20,498 nucleotides of DNA from Perkinsus olseni (GCA_013115125.1 JABANN010000576.1:1-20498); one strand, 5' to 3'. Shown: positions 1-18,615, counted from the first letter of the stretch. The notes: a model not told the origin generated them from the letters alone. Program-made: numbers and translations.

Positions 1-72
<72 letters not shown>
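1..72. repeat. AGT trinucleotide microsatellite
   Basis: An uninterrupted run of AGT units starts at the window edge and stops a few bases before a splice donor at 80. On the minus strand it reads as CTA/ACT repeats just inside the intron of the acetyltransferase gene. Its full length is unknown because the window cuts it. Confidence 0.97.
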
Positions 73-73
<1 letters not shown>

Positions 74-593
74 TACTTACCGCTGCCCCACCAACCCCCA
101 TTCCTCTATATATTGGGACTACTGCCATTTGCCCAATATGCATCTCCCTTTTACTTCCATCAATACGATAGACCATAAAGGCGGCCAAACCTCTTTGCCC
201 ATCAACCATGCTGCCCTTACTAACCTCAGCAGCTAGATCAGTGGGAGACCCATCCTGAGAGGATGGTGGTGGTGATGGTAAGGTAGCTATAGACAGGCGC
301 CATCCATTACGGGGTATTATCTGATAATATTGTTGTTGGAGATGTGTTGAAGTGGTAGCGATGAATGGTAGTATGAGCTCTAGTAGTAGTAGTACCTTAT
401 CCTCCATCACACTATCTCCTTCAAATTCGATATCACATAGCTTACCGACATCCTCAATGATACGACACATATCCTCATCATGGCGTACTTGAGGGGAGGT
501 AACTTTAACATTGTGCAACCACTGGAGATCCTTCTTGATCACAGTAGAAGGACCAGTAGCACCAGCAGCAGGAGGAGTTGTGATGGAGGCCAT
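1..593 (-). CDS. GNAT-family N-acetyltransferase, N-terminal part (cut by window edge)
   Basis: Exon 1 runs from an ATG at 593 down to 81 (171 codons, ending in phase 0) and is followed by a canonical donor, GTAAGT, at 80; the rest of the gene lies outside the window. The last ~35 residues read HIGQMAVVPIYRGMGVG, the classic GNAT motif A in which the R-G-x-G-x-G loop binds the acetyl-CoA pyrophosphate. Residues before it contain an acidic helical region and a short Pro/Ser stretch that I do not recognise. GNAT enzymes move an acetyl group from acetyl-CoA to an amine; the acceptor (histone, protein N-terminus or small molecule) cannot be told from this half. The frame stays open upstream through 713 and beyond, giving a hydrophobic, repeat-derived extension, so the start at 593 is a judgement; an in-frame ATG at 659 is the alternative. 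Confidence 0.7.
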
Positions 594-834
594 GCAGGGA
601 GGAGGAAGAGGGAGGGGTGGCAGCGAAACGCTGATACAGGAGTTGGATACACTCGTCATGCCACAATACAATCCGAAGAGGTTCATAGAAACCATGAGGT
701 TCATAATAATCATCGCTACTAAAAGGAGTAAGAGCAATAGGACAGCAGCCAAAGACAGCAATAGTATGATGATTATTGTGATGAAGGAAAGCCTACATAG
801 TAATGGTACAATTATGATGATAATGGTATTGACA

Positions 835-865
<31 letters not shown>

Positions 866-932
866 GTGGGTGTTCTTCATGAGCAGTAGTAGTACTAGAA
901 GCAACACAGGGTTATATTATTGCTGATGGTGA
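594..932. other. Spacer between phosphatase and acetyltransferase
   Basis: This 339-base spacer lies downstream of the phosphatase stop and upstream of the chosen acetyltransferase start. It holds a run of ATG/GAT units at about 835-864 and TTA/ATA-rich sequence, but no motif I recognise. Both open plus-strand frames here are low-complexity and have no family features. Confidence 0.6.
835..864. repeat. ATG/GAT trinucleotide microsatellite
   Basis: About ten tandem ATG (GAT) units lie in the spacer upstream of the acetyltransferase. On the minus strand they read ATC or CAT. No function is evident. Confidence 0.9.
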
Positions 933-2434
933 TCAAAGGAAATAAGGAACAATATCACGCAAAGGGCTACCTGACATAGGTACCTCTTTAAATAACTTAG
1001 CCTGTCTGGAACCATCTGGATATAGGGTTAATACACTAGCAATGTTACCACATCTATAACAATAATTAGGAGCACTCCACACATTAACCAACATACATCG
1101 TGACCCTATCCTAATACCACTACTACCACCAGCAGCAGCCGCTGCTGCTGCGGATCTATTGCTTGAGGGAATTGGTGTATGATGATCGAGTGGATTAACA
1201 GGGACAGGAGGGATAACACATGATGATGGTCGTGGCTTAGGGCCAGGTGATATGACATTAGGATCCTCGCTAGCTGGGAACATGAACTTATACCCCTCTT
1301 GTACCTAAAATGTGGTATCAACAGGTATTATTTAGCACTTGTGGTCGACTTACCAACTGATGGGCCCTGGCCACCAATCGAAGGCCGTTTTGATGTAAAA
1401 ATTGTCGAGTAGGATCCGCACCAAAAACAAGACCGGCACCACGTGGATTGAGCTGCCAACCTTTAACACTATCATCAGGGTCGGACCATACCTGTTACCA
1501 TCACACATACTAAGCATGATGAACAACTTCCCTAGTATTAGTGGTATTACCAGGTCAGCTAGTGGCCCCTGTGGTGGGACTTCCTGTACCCGTTGTAATA
1601 ATCGTATTTGATCTACATCACCTAGATCAGGGGACAATCCCCCATGGACCTGAGAATGATCAGGTGATCCACTGTAGATCAGCCTTGTCGTTGTGGTTGT
1701 TATTACAGCAAAAACATCATAAGCAATGGCTGCTAGAGGAAGATGATCAAACAAATCCATGGCAACACGCCAGACTGTAGCATTACCAAACTTACGTATA
1801 CATTCATCATAGAACCCGTATACCTGACAATAATCATAAGTATCATCATCTTGATGATGTAGGGTTGGTGGTGTGGCTCTTCTTTTTCTTACTTGGGTTA
1901 TCTGTCTACTTTCATGATTGCCTCTTAAAAGGGTTATTCGAGTAGGGTAACGGAATTTGAGCAGTAAAAGGAGCTCTAGAGTCTCCACTGAGTTGTAACC
2001 TCTATCTACATAATCTCCCATAAAAAGATACCTAAACTCGACCCCATCATAGCGTAAGGCCCATTGATACTACTACCTTAGAGTCGGGTCTTTGCGTGGA
2101 TCACCACCAACTTTGAATAATTCCAAAACATCATAAAACTGTCCATGAACATCTCCTGCTATTACCACTGGGCCATCGTTATTAATATCAACCACAGTAT
2201 TCTCCTCAATCAGTATACCCTTCACAAGCTTACAAAGTCTAATATAATCCTGATAATAATAATACTAACCCTATTATTATGATGATGCTGATAGTAGTAA
2301 ATTGTTACTACCGATTGTGGCATGACTAAACTCCTTTCCTCCTCATGAACTGCACTCTTATCACTTCGTGTAGTAGTAGGGGCTGACATCAGCCGTTTAA
2401 GCCACTCATCAGCCTTCCCCTCATCAAAACTCAT
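933..2434 (-). CDS. PP6-like serine/threonine protein phosphatase catalytic subunit
   Basis: A PPP-family metallophosphatase of 386 residues that removes phosphate from Ser/Thr. Seven exons (2434-2312, 2249-2077, 2031-1893, 1823-1707, 1649-1551, 1491-1354, 1304-933) restore every family motif: GDVHG (73-77), GDYVDRG (104-110), GNHE (136-139), HGGLSP (from 186), RAHQL (259-263) and [11 protein letters not shown] (340-350). Together these supply the two-metal site and phosphate ligands. The tail PYFL matches the carboxymethylated C-terminus of PP2A/PP4/PP6, and RCGNIAS plus AKLFKEVP point to PP6 rather than PP2A. The start is the ATG at 2434; the open frame above it has no ATG. Two oddities are a ~25-residue charged insert near the N-terminus and a ~58-residue Pro/Ser/Ala insert (about 274-331) just before SAPNYC. 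Such subunits normally work with regulatory partners in the cytosol and nucleus. Confidence 0.93.
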
Positions 2435-2725
2435 TACGGAATGTAACAATCAACCAAAGAGCGCTGATCCCTGCTGAGGAATTTCAAGATGTGACAAGAG
2501 TGCAAGCTGCCACACGGAAGAAGAGTTCTCGAAGAGGTCAATTATTAGCTCGAATTGGAGTGGCTTGAGCACCCTATCGGGTTCGATAACCCCTGAAGAT
2601 GCAACCCCCAGGCGTATCGTCCGAGGTACGCTCGTAGACCTTCTGGAAGGTCTGCTCTTACCAGACTTGAGACACTCAAGCGATGACGTTGATGTTCATG
2701 ATGAGAAACATTACGGTTATTGTGA

Positions 2726-3664
2726 TCACTGTTTGAGTAACTCCACCAAAAGCCACTGCTTGAACACTCCCGCCTCCTCAAACTTGAATCTCTGCATATT
2801 CTTAGTCCAAGTGCTACTCTCAACTTTCATTTTCCATCTCCTCTCAACACCATCAATATGATTCTCCCCAACTACAGCGGCAACCCTCTTATATCGAGAT
2901 GCCAACCTCCAGAGGGACCGATACATATACTCATCCCGCATGTCAATAACAACTTCTTGTAGACGTTTGTCGACATTATATCTTTCACATAGGGACATGT
3001 ATCCAGCCGTGTCAAGAGCAGCATCTCTAATGTAACTATACCTCTCCTTAGGGGGATACTTCATACCAATAGCCTCTCTAATATCATCGATTGGCCTCCC
3101 TGCCATCGATCGTGCCATCTTCATTATTGGCCTTGGTACTCTCCATTTCATCAACCACTTATCTAGTAGAGGTTGTTCCACTTCCGAACAATATATCAAT
3201 CGCCATACCAAAACTCTTTCAGCTAATGGTGAGAGTACCCTCCTCAACGTGACATACCAGGCAACTCGAATAATACCCATTAATGGCATATCACGGAATA
3301 CCTCCTTAGCCGCCTCTCCCGGTGACACATCTAATGCATGTAAGGAACTAATGATAGGAGTGGAGGTACTAGCCGAGCACCTGCTCCGACTCCACAACTG
3401 CCACAATGCTTTGATGTCTTTACTTTTCACAAGTTTCATTCTCCCTATACGACCATGGCACAGCTCTAAGCCCAATGCCAATGGGGCTGCTTCTTGCGTA
3501 TCGTCGTCCTTATGCAACTGCTGTAACGAGCGTGCAGCACGTGTCGAGTCATGACGAGATCTGATGAGGTATACCTTCGCAGTTGGATGAGGGAGCATCC
3601 TCACACCCTCGGGGAGGGCTATGCTGCTCACTGGACTCATCAATCGATGACATCTTCCTAACAT
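2726..3664 (-). CDS. TraB/TRABD-domain protein
   Basis: A single 312-residue exon with an ATG at 3664 directly preceded by an in-frame stop. It has the TraB/PrgY layout: a strand KVYLIRSRH near residue 30 (families usually read VYLxGTxH), then GLELCHGR at 65-72 (usual form vELCxxR), a helical middle with an arginine/glutamate-rich run ending RDEYMYRSL, and near the end VVGENHIDGVERRW at 264-277 (usual form VVGxGHxxGI). TraB proteins are thought to be membrane- or mitochondrion-associated; their chemistry is poorly known. The first motif has lost its GTxH glycine and threonine. The main frame stops at 2726; a neighbouring frame from about 2760 to 2680 encodes a hydrophobic stretch, so a membrane tail reached by an unseen splice is possible. 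Unlike its neighbours it shows no intron. Confidence 0.75.
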   Translation of the reverse strand: MLGRCHRLMSPVSSIALPEGVRMLPHPTAKVYLIRSRHDSTRAARSLQQLHKDDDTQEAAPLALGLELCHGRIGRMKLVKSKDIKALWQLWSRSRCSASTSTPIISSLHALDVSPGEAAKEVFRDMPLMGIIRVAWYVTLRRVLSPLAERVLVWRLIYCSEVEQPLLDKWLMKWRVPRPIMKMARSMAGRPIDDIREAIGMKYPPKERYSYIRDAALDTAGYMSLCERYNVDKRLQEVVIDMRDEYMYRSLWRLASRYKRVAAVVGENHIDGVERRWKMKVESSTWTKNMQRFKFEEAGVFKQWLLVELLKQ

Positions 3665-3750
3665 TCAACGGCTGATAATCATCAACTGAAATTACTGTTT
3701 ATCCACCCTAGTTCAACCCCCGCTCACGACACTTTTCAGCTGATGAGACG

Positions 3751-5767
3751 TTATGGCGTTGTAGTAGCAAACTGGGGAATAGTGTCCAGTAGAGTTTGGT
3801 AAATAGCAGAATGGACACCATGAGACACTGATATAATATCCTTGCATCTATCATATGCAGCCCGAGCCTTGATGACATCCCCCTTACGGTTATACAAGTC
3901 GCCCATTGTGAAGAGTTGGAGACCAATTAATGGATGGTAGGCCGGCAGGTACTCCGTGTATCTGATGAAGAAGAGGTCCATGGTTCAATCCCCGGCCAAG
4001 GCCATTCTTCATAGGTACATTGTGAGGACACGGCGTATATAGTTGAGGGCCTTGTCGAAGTCTCCAATAGCGAGAGCTGTCATGGCGAAGTGACTGCTTG
4101 CCGACATCAGTTGTATCTAATGGTGCGGTAGTGTGATGATGATGATGACAGGGATACCGTACATGAGCACTAGAGAGCTCTTCCTCCATGGGTTGTATGA
4201 TGGCTTTCTCCAACTTCTCGAAGTCAGCCCTGCTCTCGCATTCTACCAGTTCCCCTTCGTACAGCCTATCACATGCCCTTCGTAGGGCTGCTGATGGCTG
4301 TTGCTGGAATACTCCATCGAAAGGGCCTGCAGCAGCAAGCACCCTATCACCACGCTGGATGGTTGTGAGAGTATCATCACATATATCAGCAGTTCCACAC
4401 AGATCAGGATCTGTTAGAACAAGCCTATTCTTAGCACCTTGTACCATCCGCCAGTCCTCCGATCCTGAGGTGAGGAACCCTACACCGAGGACCATGCTCA
4501 CCATGCTATTCTCTTACCAACACGTGGCTGGCCGTCCTTCGCTCCACATCGCTCACATTGACATAAGAATTCATAGTCCCTCTGCAAGATGTCCCTCCTC
4601 TTCCATGATGGAAGGGTTAATTCGACATAACTGTGGCAAATCTCCTGCAATGGTTGTGATGATTGTAGCCCTACCAGGGATGTGCAGGCGTGCTACCTCT
4701 CCCGGGGTTATTTTACGTATAGCTCGGAAACATAGCGTAGGTTTGCCGGGCCCATCAGTGAAGGTTGGTATAACATTGGGGGAGCCTAGAGAGCATTGAT
4801 GATGACGATGTCGCTGTGCACGTGCTCCTCCTTACAGCTATGGTTGAACAGTGCTGCAGTGGGGTAGACCCCAGCGCCTATCCCACTCCATAGATCATCA
4901 ACTATTGCAAAGTTGTTGCAAGGGAAGCGTACTAGTAAGCCGAGAATAGAATCGAAGTCGGGTATACTCTTACTACGACATGAGGATAGTATAGACAGGA
5001 ACTGCATTGCCGTTAGAGCAATGGCATCTGATGGTTTACTCAAGGCACCTGATTGAGATGATCAACACGATGGATCGTTGCGGTCGGGGGGGGGGCGGAG
5101 TGGTACGAATAATCTAGACCCGATGCACAGGATAAGCCCATGCTGGCTGGAGTTTTGAAGCCCCTTACAGCCCCTTACAGCCCCTTACACATTGACATGG
5201 CCTTGTGAAACTTCTCAGCATCAGAGGCTACTCGCCAAGCAAGGAAACAATCTAAGGACCAATGTGGGCTGCTAGGGTTGGACGATGATGATAGACTGCT
5301 ACCACTAAGCTGTTGTGTGGTCATACCAGCATCCAACAGACGACCGATAATACAGCATTCACGTTTATGACCAGCCTTCCAATCCATTGCCTACTCATAC
5401 ACAGCGCCTTTGGTATGATGATGACTATCAACAAGCATTACTTGGCATTGCGAAGAACAGTATCGAGCCACTCTACACCTGGAACATGTTTTCAAGACCC
5501 CATTAGTAATAGGAGCTGCCTTCTGGAAGCATCCGCTGCAATGTGTATCACAGAGCCACGGGTGAAGGATACTCGCCACTGGAGCTTGCTTGTATACAAT
5601 CTACGCAGACTGATGAGGCCGATAGATGTAGTAGGACAGGGTACCTCTCCAGGCTGGAAAGCTCTCGTAGCAAAGACAGCCCTTCCTTTATCTTTAGTAT
5701 CTTTCACGTAGCAATCCTTGCCCAAGGCCGTAGCCTCAACATCTACCACCGGAGTACTATCTACCAT
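3751..5767 (-). CDS. SMYD-type SET/MYND protein lysine methyltransferase
   Basis: About 506 residues in nine exons (5767-5645, 5600-5442, 5390-5189, 5048-4836, 4785-4697, 4644-4518, 4479-4158, 4093-4019, 3961-3751). Order of parts: SET-N (KGRAVFATRAFQPGE, 28-41), a MYND zinc finger with the expected Cys/His series (CSGC...CSRC...YC..C...H...C), SET-I, the SET core with LFNHSCSPN and GEEICHSYVEL, the post-SET cysteines FLCQCERCG, and a C-terminal TPR-like domain (YHPLIGLQLFTMGDLY). This is the SMYD arrangement: the NHSC loop and nearby Tyr form the S-adenosylmethionine/lysine site. Targets can be histone or non-histone proteins; they cannot be read from sequence. An upstream in-frame ATG at 5803 would add 12 residues. 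The third intron (140 bases) is unusually long and has a triplicated donor; the acceptor at 4094/4097 is a tandem AAG-CAG. Confidence 0.92.
3973..3992 (+). repeat. tRNA T-arm-like 20-mer, copy in SMYD intron 8
   Basis: GAGGTCCATGGTTCAATCCC lies on the plus strand inside the 3962-4018 intron of the SMYD gene. It is identical over exactly 20 bases to 6559-6578 in the K13 gene. AGGTC followed by a GG-TTCAATC-CC loop resembles the variable loop, T stem and T loop (Pol III B box) of a tRNA. In this copy the outer T-stem bases no longer pair. Confidence 0.7.
5161..5188 (-). repeat. Triplicated splice donor (10-base tandem repeat)
   Basis: On the minus strand the unit GTAAGGGGCT occurs at 5188, 5178 and (with its last base changed) 5168. 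Each copy starts with GTAAG, a good donor. Only use of the first one (after T at 5189) joins in frame to the next exon at 5048 and gives Cys-Ala-Leu-Ser; the second and third would shift the frame by 10 and 20 bases. The same intron also carries a run of G on the plus strand near 5086-5095. Confidence 0.85.
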
Positions 5768-5957
5768 GTGGCTAATGGCTGTGATTATCATCAATGGACT
5801 CATCGTACTATAGAACACAAGAGCTATTAGAGGTTGGTGGAGGAAGCTTAGATACAGTAATCCTGCTGTATTGTTATTAGTGTTAAAGAAACTATTGAAT
5901 GACAACGGCAAGGAGGCAGCAGCAGCATTGCTGAGAGACGTCCCCACATTACTCCCA

Positions 5958-8900
5958 TCATAGGCTAAGTATAACATACTCATGACCATACCTGAAACCG
6001 TGATAAGATAGGCCCCCGAGAGCACACTCCTACCTAGGTGATAGCATCGGTGGTCCAGCCTGCCATTCATCAGCATCTGGTCTATAGAATTCAACTGTTG
6101 GTAATGCCTGAACACAAGCTGCATAGAATAAGCATGATGATGATAATGATCCTATAACCTGTCCTCCGTTCTGTCCACCTCCCAATAGGATTGAATCCAT
6201 CACCGGTGCAGCAGAGCAATCCATACGCTCGGTACCTGATCATGATACACATGTACGACTGCTCCACCGATGGCTGTAGTAGCGTACTAGCTTGATGCTT
6301 GTAGTTCCAACCACTACTCATATCAGCTAGGGACAGACTCTCTACGGAGGAGTGTACCAGTTGAGTGTTATCGGTGCCTGACGTATCTTGTGAATCTTCG
6401 ACGTGCGGCGGTAAAAGATACTACCTCCTATGACGTAAATGTTGCCTTCAAAGAAAACAGCAGAGCCCGCAGAGACTTCCTCGATCATATCAGTGCCGGG
6501 GGTAGCAGACCATTTATTCGCGCGGATATCGTATCTAGGACCACACCGTCACTCTACTGAGGTCCATGGTTCAATCCCATCATCCTACACTTCCACACTC
6601 TTCAGTCTCTTGCCTGAGGTACCCCCCAGTGCCCAAATGCGGCCACTTGAGTCAGCAACAGCCATAGAACTGCTACGGGGGGTACTCATTGGTACCACTT
6701 CCATCCAGTTACGCATCCGAGGATCATAACTAATGATCAGGATGATGCAGAGAGAGCTTAGATGGGTAAATTCTTACGCCTCGACACTGGAAAGCATCGA
6801 TGCTCCATCAAAGCCTCCAACTGCAAATATCCTACCATCATTGGTAAGAGTGGAAGCACAGTTACGACGGGCAGTGTTCAAACTAGCCTAGTAGAAGGAA
6901 CTAGTCATGAAGGAGATTTGATGCTGACACGCCCATCATTACCCCAATCATCCAGGTATCCCTGAGGGCATCATATACCTCGCTCTCACACAATGCCTTG
7001 TAGTCTAGATTCTGCCCACCAAAGACATATACACGGGAGTTGAAGCCAGCAGCACCGAAGTAAGTTCCTAAAGATTATTGAATGATAAGGAGGGTATACT
7101 ACAGTTGACATGATGGTACTCTCAGTATTCATCGGGCGGCAAGGACGCCAACACTGATTCTCGACGTCAAGAACCTACAAGTAGGAGATGGCCTCTGACG
7201 ACAACAGTGTTGTTATATTACTTCAACACTCCGAAGATGCTCCTCACCAGAGTGACCTCCAATGGCGTATGCTAATGGGAAAGGGAAGAAACGTATCTAG
7301 TGGGAGCTATAATGACCAAAGCATATGATGAGGATGATGATAATACCCCGTAATGGCTGGCTTCTACGCTGAGCCTCTCAGAGTCCGTAGCATCTTTAGG
7401 GCATGGTGGGACCTACTACTACGTGAAGCCAGAGTGAAGATAAGATACTTACTTCAGGGTTACGCAAGAATCCTAGAAGATGTCTGAAACTGTCAGCATC
7501 CCTGTCAATGAAGATGCGACCCTAAAAATGGGCAATATTACGATAATAATGATACCACATTTCTAGTACTTGTCGATCCCTCTGAGCTTCAATCCTCCCC
7601 GATGCTAATCCTTCCAGTAATGTTCCCTGCTGTTGCTGCATCAAAGTACCACGAGCTGTCTCGAATACCGTGCCTATGGAGCTATACATCTCACACATTA
7701 CCTAGCATACCATAGCACACACCTCCAACATTAACATCGATCTTAGTCTCAGCAGCTAGACTTTGATCAGCCATCCTCTTCCTCTCTTCCTCCAATTTAT
7801 TCTTCGCCTACATCAACCTGTACGAGTTCCACACCATAACATCGTTGGTCTACCTCTGAGAGGAAGTCCTCCTTCAATGTTAATTTCCGAAGAGTATCTC
7901 CCTTCTCCACCGTGAACCTCTGCCTGTCAGCATCTATCTTCCGTCTTGTATCCGAGCGTTCAGTTTTAATCTACATGAGGATCCGGAATGATACTATCTC
8001 AAAGCTGATTACGGGTTGAACACGAGAAGAGCCTTTCTTACCTGTTTCAACTGATTCTGCATCTCGGCATCAGCTCGTCTCCGGTCCTCCTTCAGTTTCA
8101 TTATTCCTTTGTTTTTCTCATCAACCTAGAGTCAGCCACACCTCCTCGCTCGTGGTCTATTCTCCCTCATTACGAATTCCTTCCAAACCCTCCTCTTCTC
8201 TTGCTCGAAATCTCTCCTCTCTGCGTCCAGATCATCTTGTTCACGATTCAACTACGGTAGCATTCCGGACTGTCCCTCCGTGCAGCGGTACTTACCGACG
8301 CCTCAGTCTTGTCCAACCATGAAGTATAGGATGATCTTAGATCAGTTACCATCGACTCAAAATCATCACCTACGAGTAGGATAGTCGAACCTTTACTATG
8401 CTCAAAGACATACGCTAGCTGCCCCATACCACACCATCAGCGGTAATATCGAAAACTCCCTAAAACGCCCTTATCACGTGCTTTCCCTCCTCTACTAGCC
8501 TGCTTTTTCTGGTTGCTGGTAGGAAGGCCACTGACGGTAGCTGGCGGCGGTCGAAAAGTGGTGGTGGTAGTAGTTGGAGCGTTGATAAAAGGTGTAGATG
8601 CAGCTGGCATGGAAGGTATGCCTGAATGATGAGATGCTGTAATCACAGTAATCATCACCATCCAGAGGATTATCATCACCTCCACTGGTGGTAAAGGATG
8701 GTATAGTGAAGGTATCAGTCTGAGGTGGTGCATGCTGTTGTTGTTGTTGTTGTTGCTGCGATGATGGTGTTGAGTAGAAGCCAGCACTGGGCGTGAAGGC
8801 TCCGGACTGCATTGCTGCCCCTGATAACATAGGATTCTACACTGGAGAGTACTAGTGTTAATAATACTACTACCAGTCGCCCGACTGGGAGAGAACCCTG

Positions 8901-8997
8901 ACGGAGTGAAAGAGGAGAATGACGATGCTGTACGAGGAGCTGCTGCTTGTTGTTGATCAGTCGTAGCAGCGGCAGTCGGTGCTGTTGGTGGAGCCAT
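5958..8997 (-). CDS. K13: Kelch13 (K13) orthologue: coiled coil + BTB/T1 + six-blade Kelch propeller
   Basis: About 685 residues in 21 exons, close to the 726 of Plasmodium K13. The N-terminus (ATG at 8997) is Ala/Ser/Thr-rich with polyQ and polyT and is not conserved. A charged coiled coil follows (exons 8418-7723; LNREQDDLDAERRDFEQ, NKLEEERKRMADQ). The BTB/T1 domain begins KIDVNVGGTVFETARGTL and includes GRIFIDRD and GFLRNPE. The junction HYGIRFFPFPL is almost the same as in K13. Six blades carry AYAIGG, VYVFGG, IFAVGG, IWALGG, IYVIGG and ILLGGG, and the chain ends SPRYGHEYVILSL, like the Plasmodium end VPRFGHSVLIANI. In Plasmodium K13 works at the cytostome in endocytosis, and propeller mutations cause artemisinin resistance; BTB-Kelch proteins can be cullin-3 adaptors. 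Position 580 is Ala here. One intron near 8419-8466 has uncertain ends. Confidence 0.95.
5992..8873 (-). other. K13: Intron map of the K13 gene
   Basis: Introns inferred from GT...AG ends plus continuity of frame and Kelch/BTB motifs: 8821-8873, 8622-8658, 8419-8466 (ends uncertain; 42- and 81-base alternatives also keep the frame), 8252-8295, 8126-8173, 7971-8041, 7808-7853, 7674-7722, 7522-7569, 7413-7452, 7297-7346, 7175-7221, 7068-7119, 6888-6942, 6730-6777, 6535-6588, 6378-6424, 6236-6287, 6108-6158 and 5992-6033. Lengths are 37-71 bases and exons are mostly 55-160 bases. The summed exons are a whole number of codons. Donors at 7722 (GTGTGT) and 6158 (GTTATA) are weak. Confidence 0.82.
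6559..6578 (+). repeat. tRNA T-arm-like 20-mer, copy in K13 intron 16
   Basis: This copy sits in the 6535-6588 intron. Here ATGG and CCAT can pair around the seven-base loop TTCAATC, as in a T-arm. The sequences before and after do not fold into the rest of a tRNA, so it is a fragment or a resemblance, not a tRNA gene. Confidence 0.7.
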
Positions 8998-9376
8998 TAC
9001 CGACACTTGTGAGAAAATAAAACTTCAACTTACATGCTTCGACTAGCCCGTCCTGGGTGGTTGAGCCGGCGCAACATCAGAAAAATTCAGAAGAATTACG
9101 GGGAGATAGGATCGAACCCGGGCTCCTAGAATGCGAGGAGATAAAAGGTTCATAACTGCCCACTTCCGCAACTTAATTCCAATAGTTGCCTGAAGTGGAG
9201 TGGACAGCCCCCCAAAGGAGGCCTCAATCGTGTTAATCATGTTTGCCTGTCCGCTGCAATCAGGAGATATCTTCGACAGAGATCAATCACTAGACAACAC
9301 TGTACTCAGTAGGCCATGAAAAATCGTATTATGCTGCTGCTGGTGGTGATGTGCATTAGTGAACATGCAAGGCCTA
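8998..9376. other. Spacer between CHD and K13, with a B-box-like motif
   Basis: This 379-base spacer has no gene I can support. On the minus strand at 9109-9119 it carries GGGTTCGATCC, close to a tRNA B box, next to a short CTCCT/AGGAG stem, but no A box and no acceptor pairing. Just upstream of the K13 start, minus-strand sequence has a GTAAGT at about 9033 followed by a T-rich tract ending ACAAG near 9006. That could be a 5'-UTR intron of only 28 bases or a trans-splice acceptor. Confidence 0.5.
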
Positions 9377-18339
<8,963 letters not shown>

Positions 18340-18615
18340 TGAATAACAGAGGTCAATCAAAGAGTCCTTTCATTGACCTAATTGTCTCATGCCCCTGACG
18401 TAACCATAGTGAGTACCAACCATTGACAATAACTAGAACCACTTAGACTACTGGTAAGAAATAAAAATGACTGAACGTTTTGCGTTCACAGAAAATGTAG
18501 ACGGAGCGATCATTATTGAGACCAAGGGTATTGACGAGCTGCTAATATCCGTCGTAAATAAAAAATCCCGACCTCATGCGCAAGCACTAGGCATACTAAG
18601 GCGAAGTCGGCTCTC
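18340..18615. other. Spacer between PI-PLC and CHD
   Basis: This 276-base spacer should hold the PI-PLC 3' end signals and the CHD promoter and 5' UTR. I see no clear core promoter motif. A 76-codon plus-strand frame (18467-18697) crosses it and overlaps the PI-PLC end antisense; it has no recognisable domain. Confidence 0.5.

Noticed and set aside
1-72. CRISPR-like or satellite array
   Set aside because: It is a simple trinucleotide run without spacers, at the edge of a eukaryotic intron.
594-713. Hydrophobic N-terminal extension of the acetyltransferase
   Set aside because: The frame is open upstream but is built from ATC/CTA-type repeats; it looks like translated low-complexity spacer and not a real membrane anchor.
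480-882. Plus-strand ORFs of 80 and 123 codons
   Set aside because: They are shadows of the acetyltransferase exon and of the ATG microsatellite (poly-Met), with no family features.
5492-6124. A long minus-strand frame that seems to fuse Kelch and SET sequences
   Set aside because: It runs through introns and the K13-SMYD spacer. The true K13 end (SPRYGHEYVILSL, stop at 5958) and the SMYD start lie in separate genes.
6535-6588. In-frame stop in the fourth Kelch blade, suggesting a pseudogene or a changed genetic code
   Set aside because: The stop lies in a 54-base GT...AG intron; splicing restores SVEVYDIRANKW, which matches K13. No altered code is needed anywhere in the window.
9095-9170. 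Possible tRNA gene on the minus strand
   Set aside because: There is a B-box-like GGGTTCGATCC and a short stem, but the anticodon loop has eight bases, the T stem does not pair, and there is no A box or acceptor stem.
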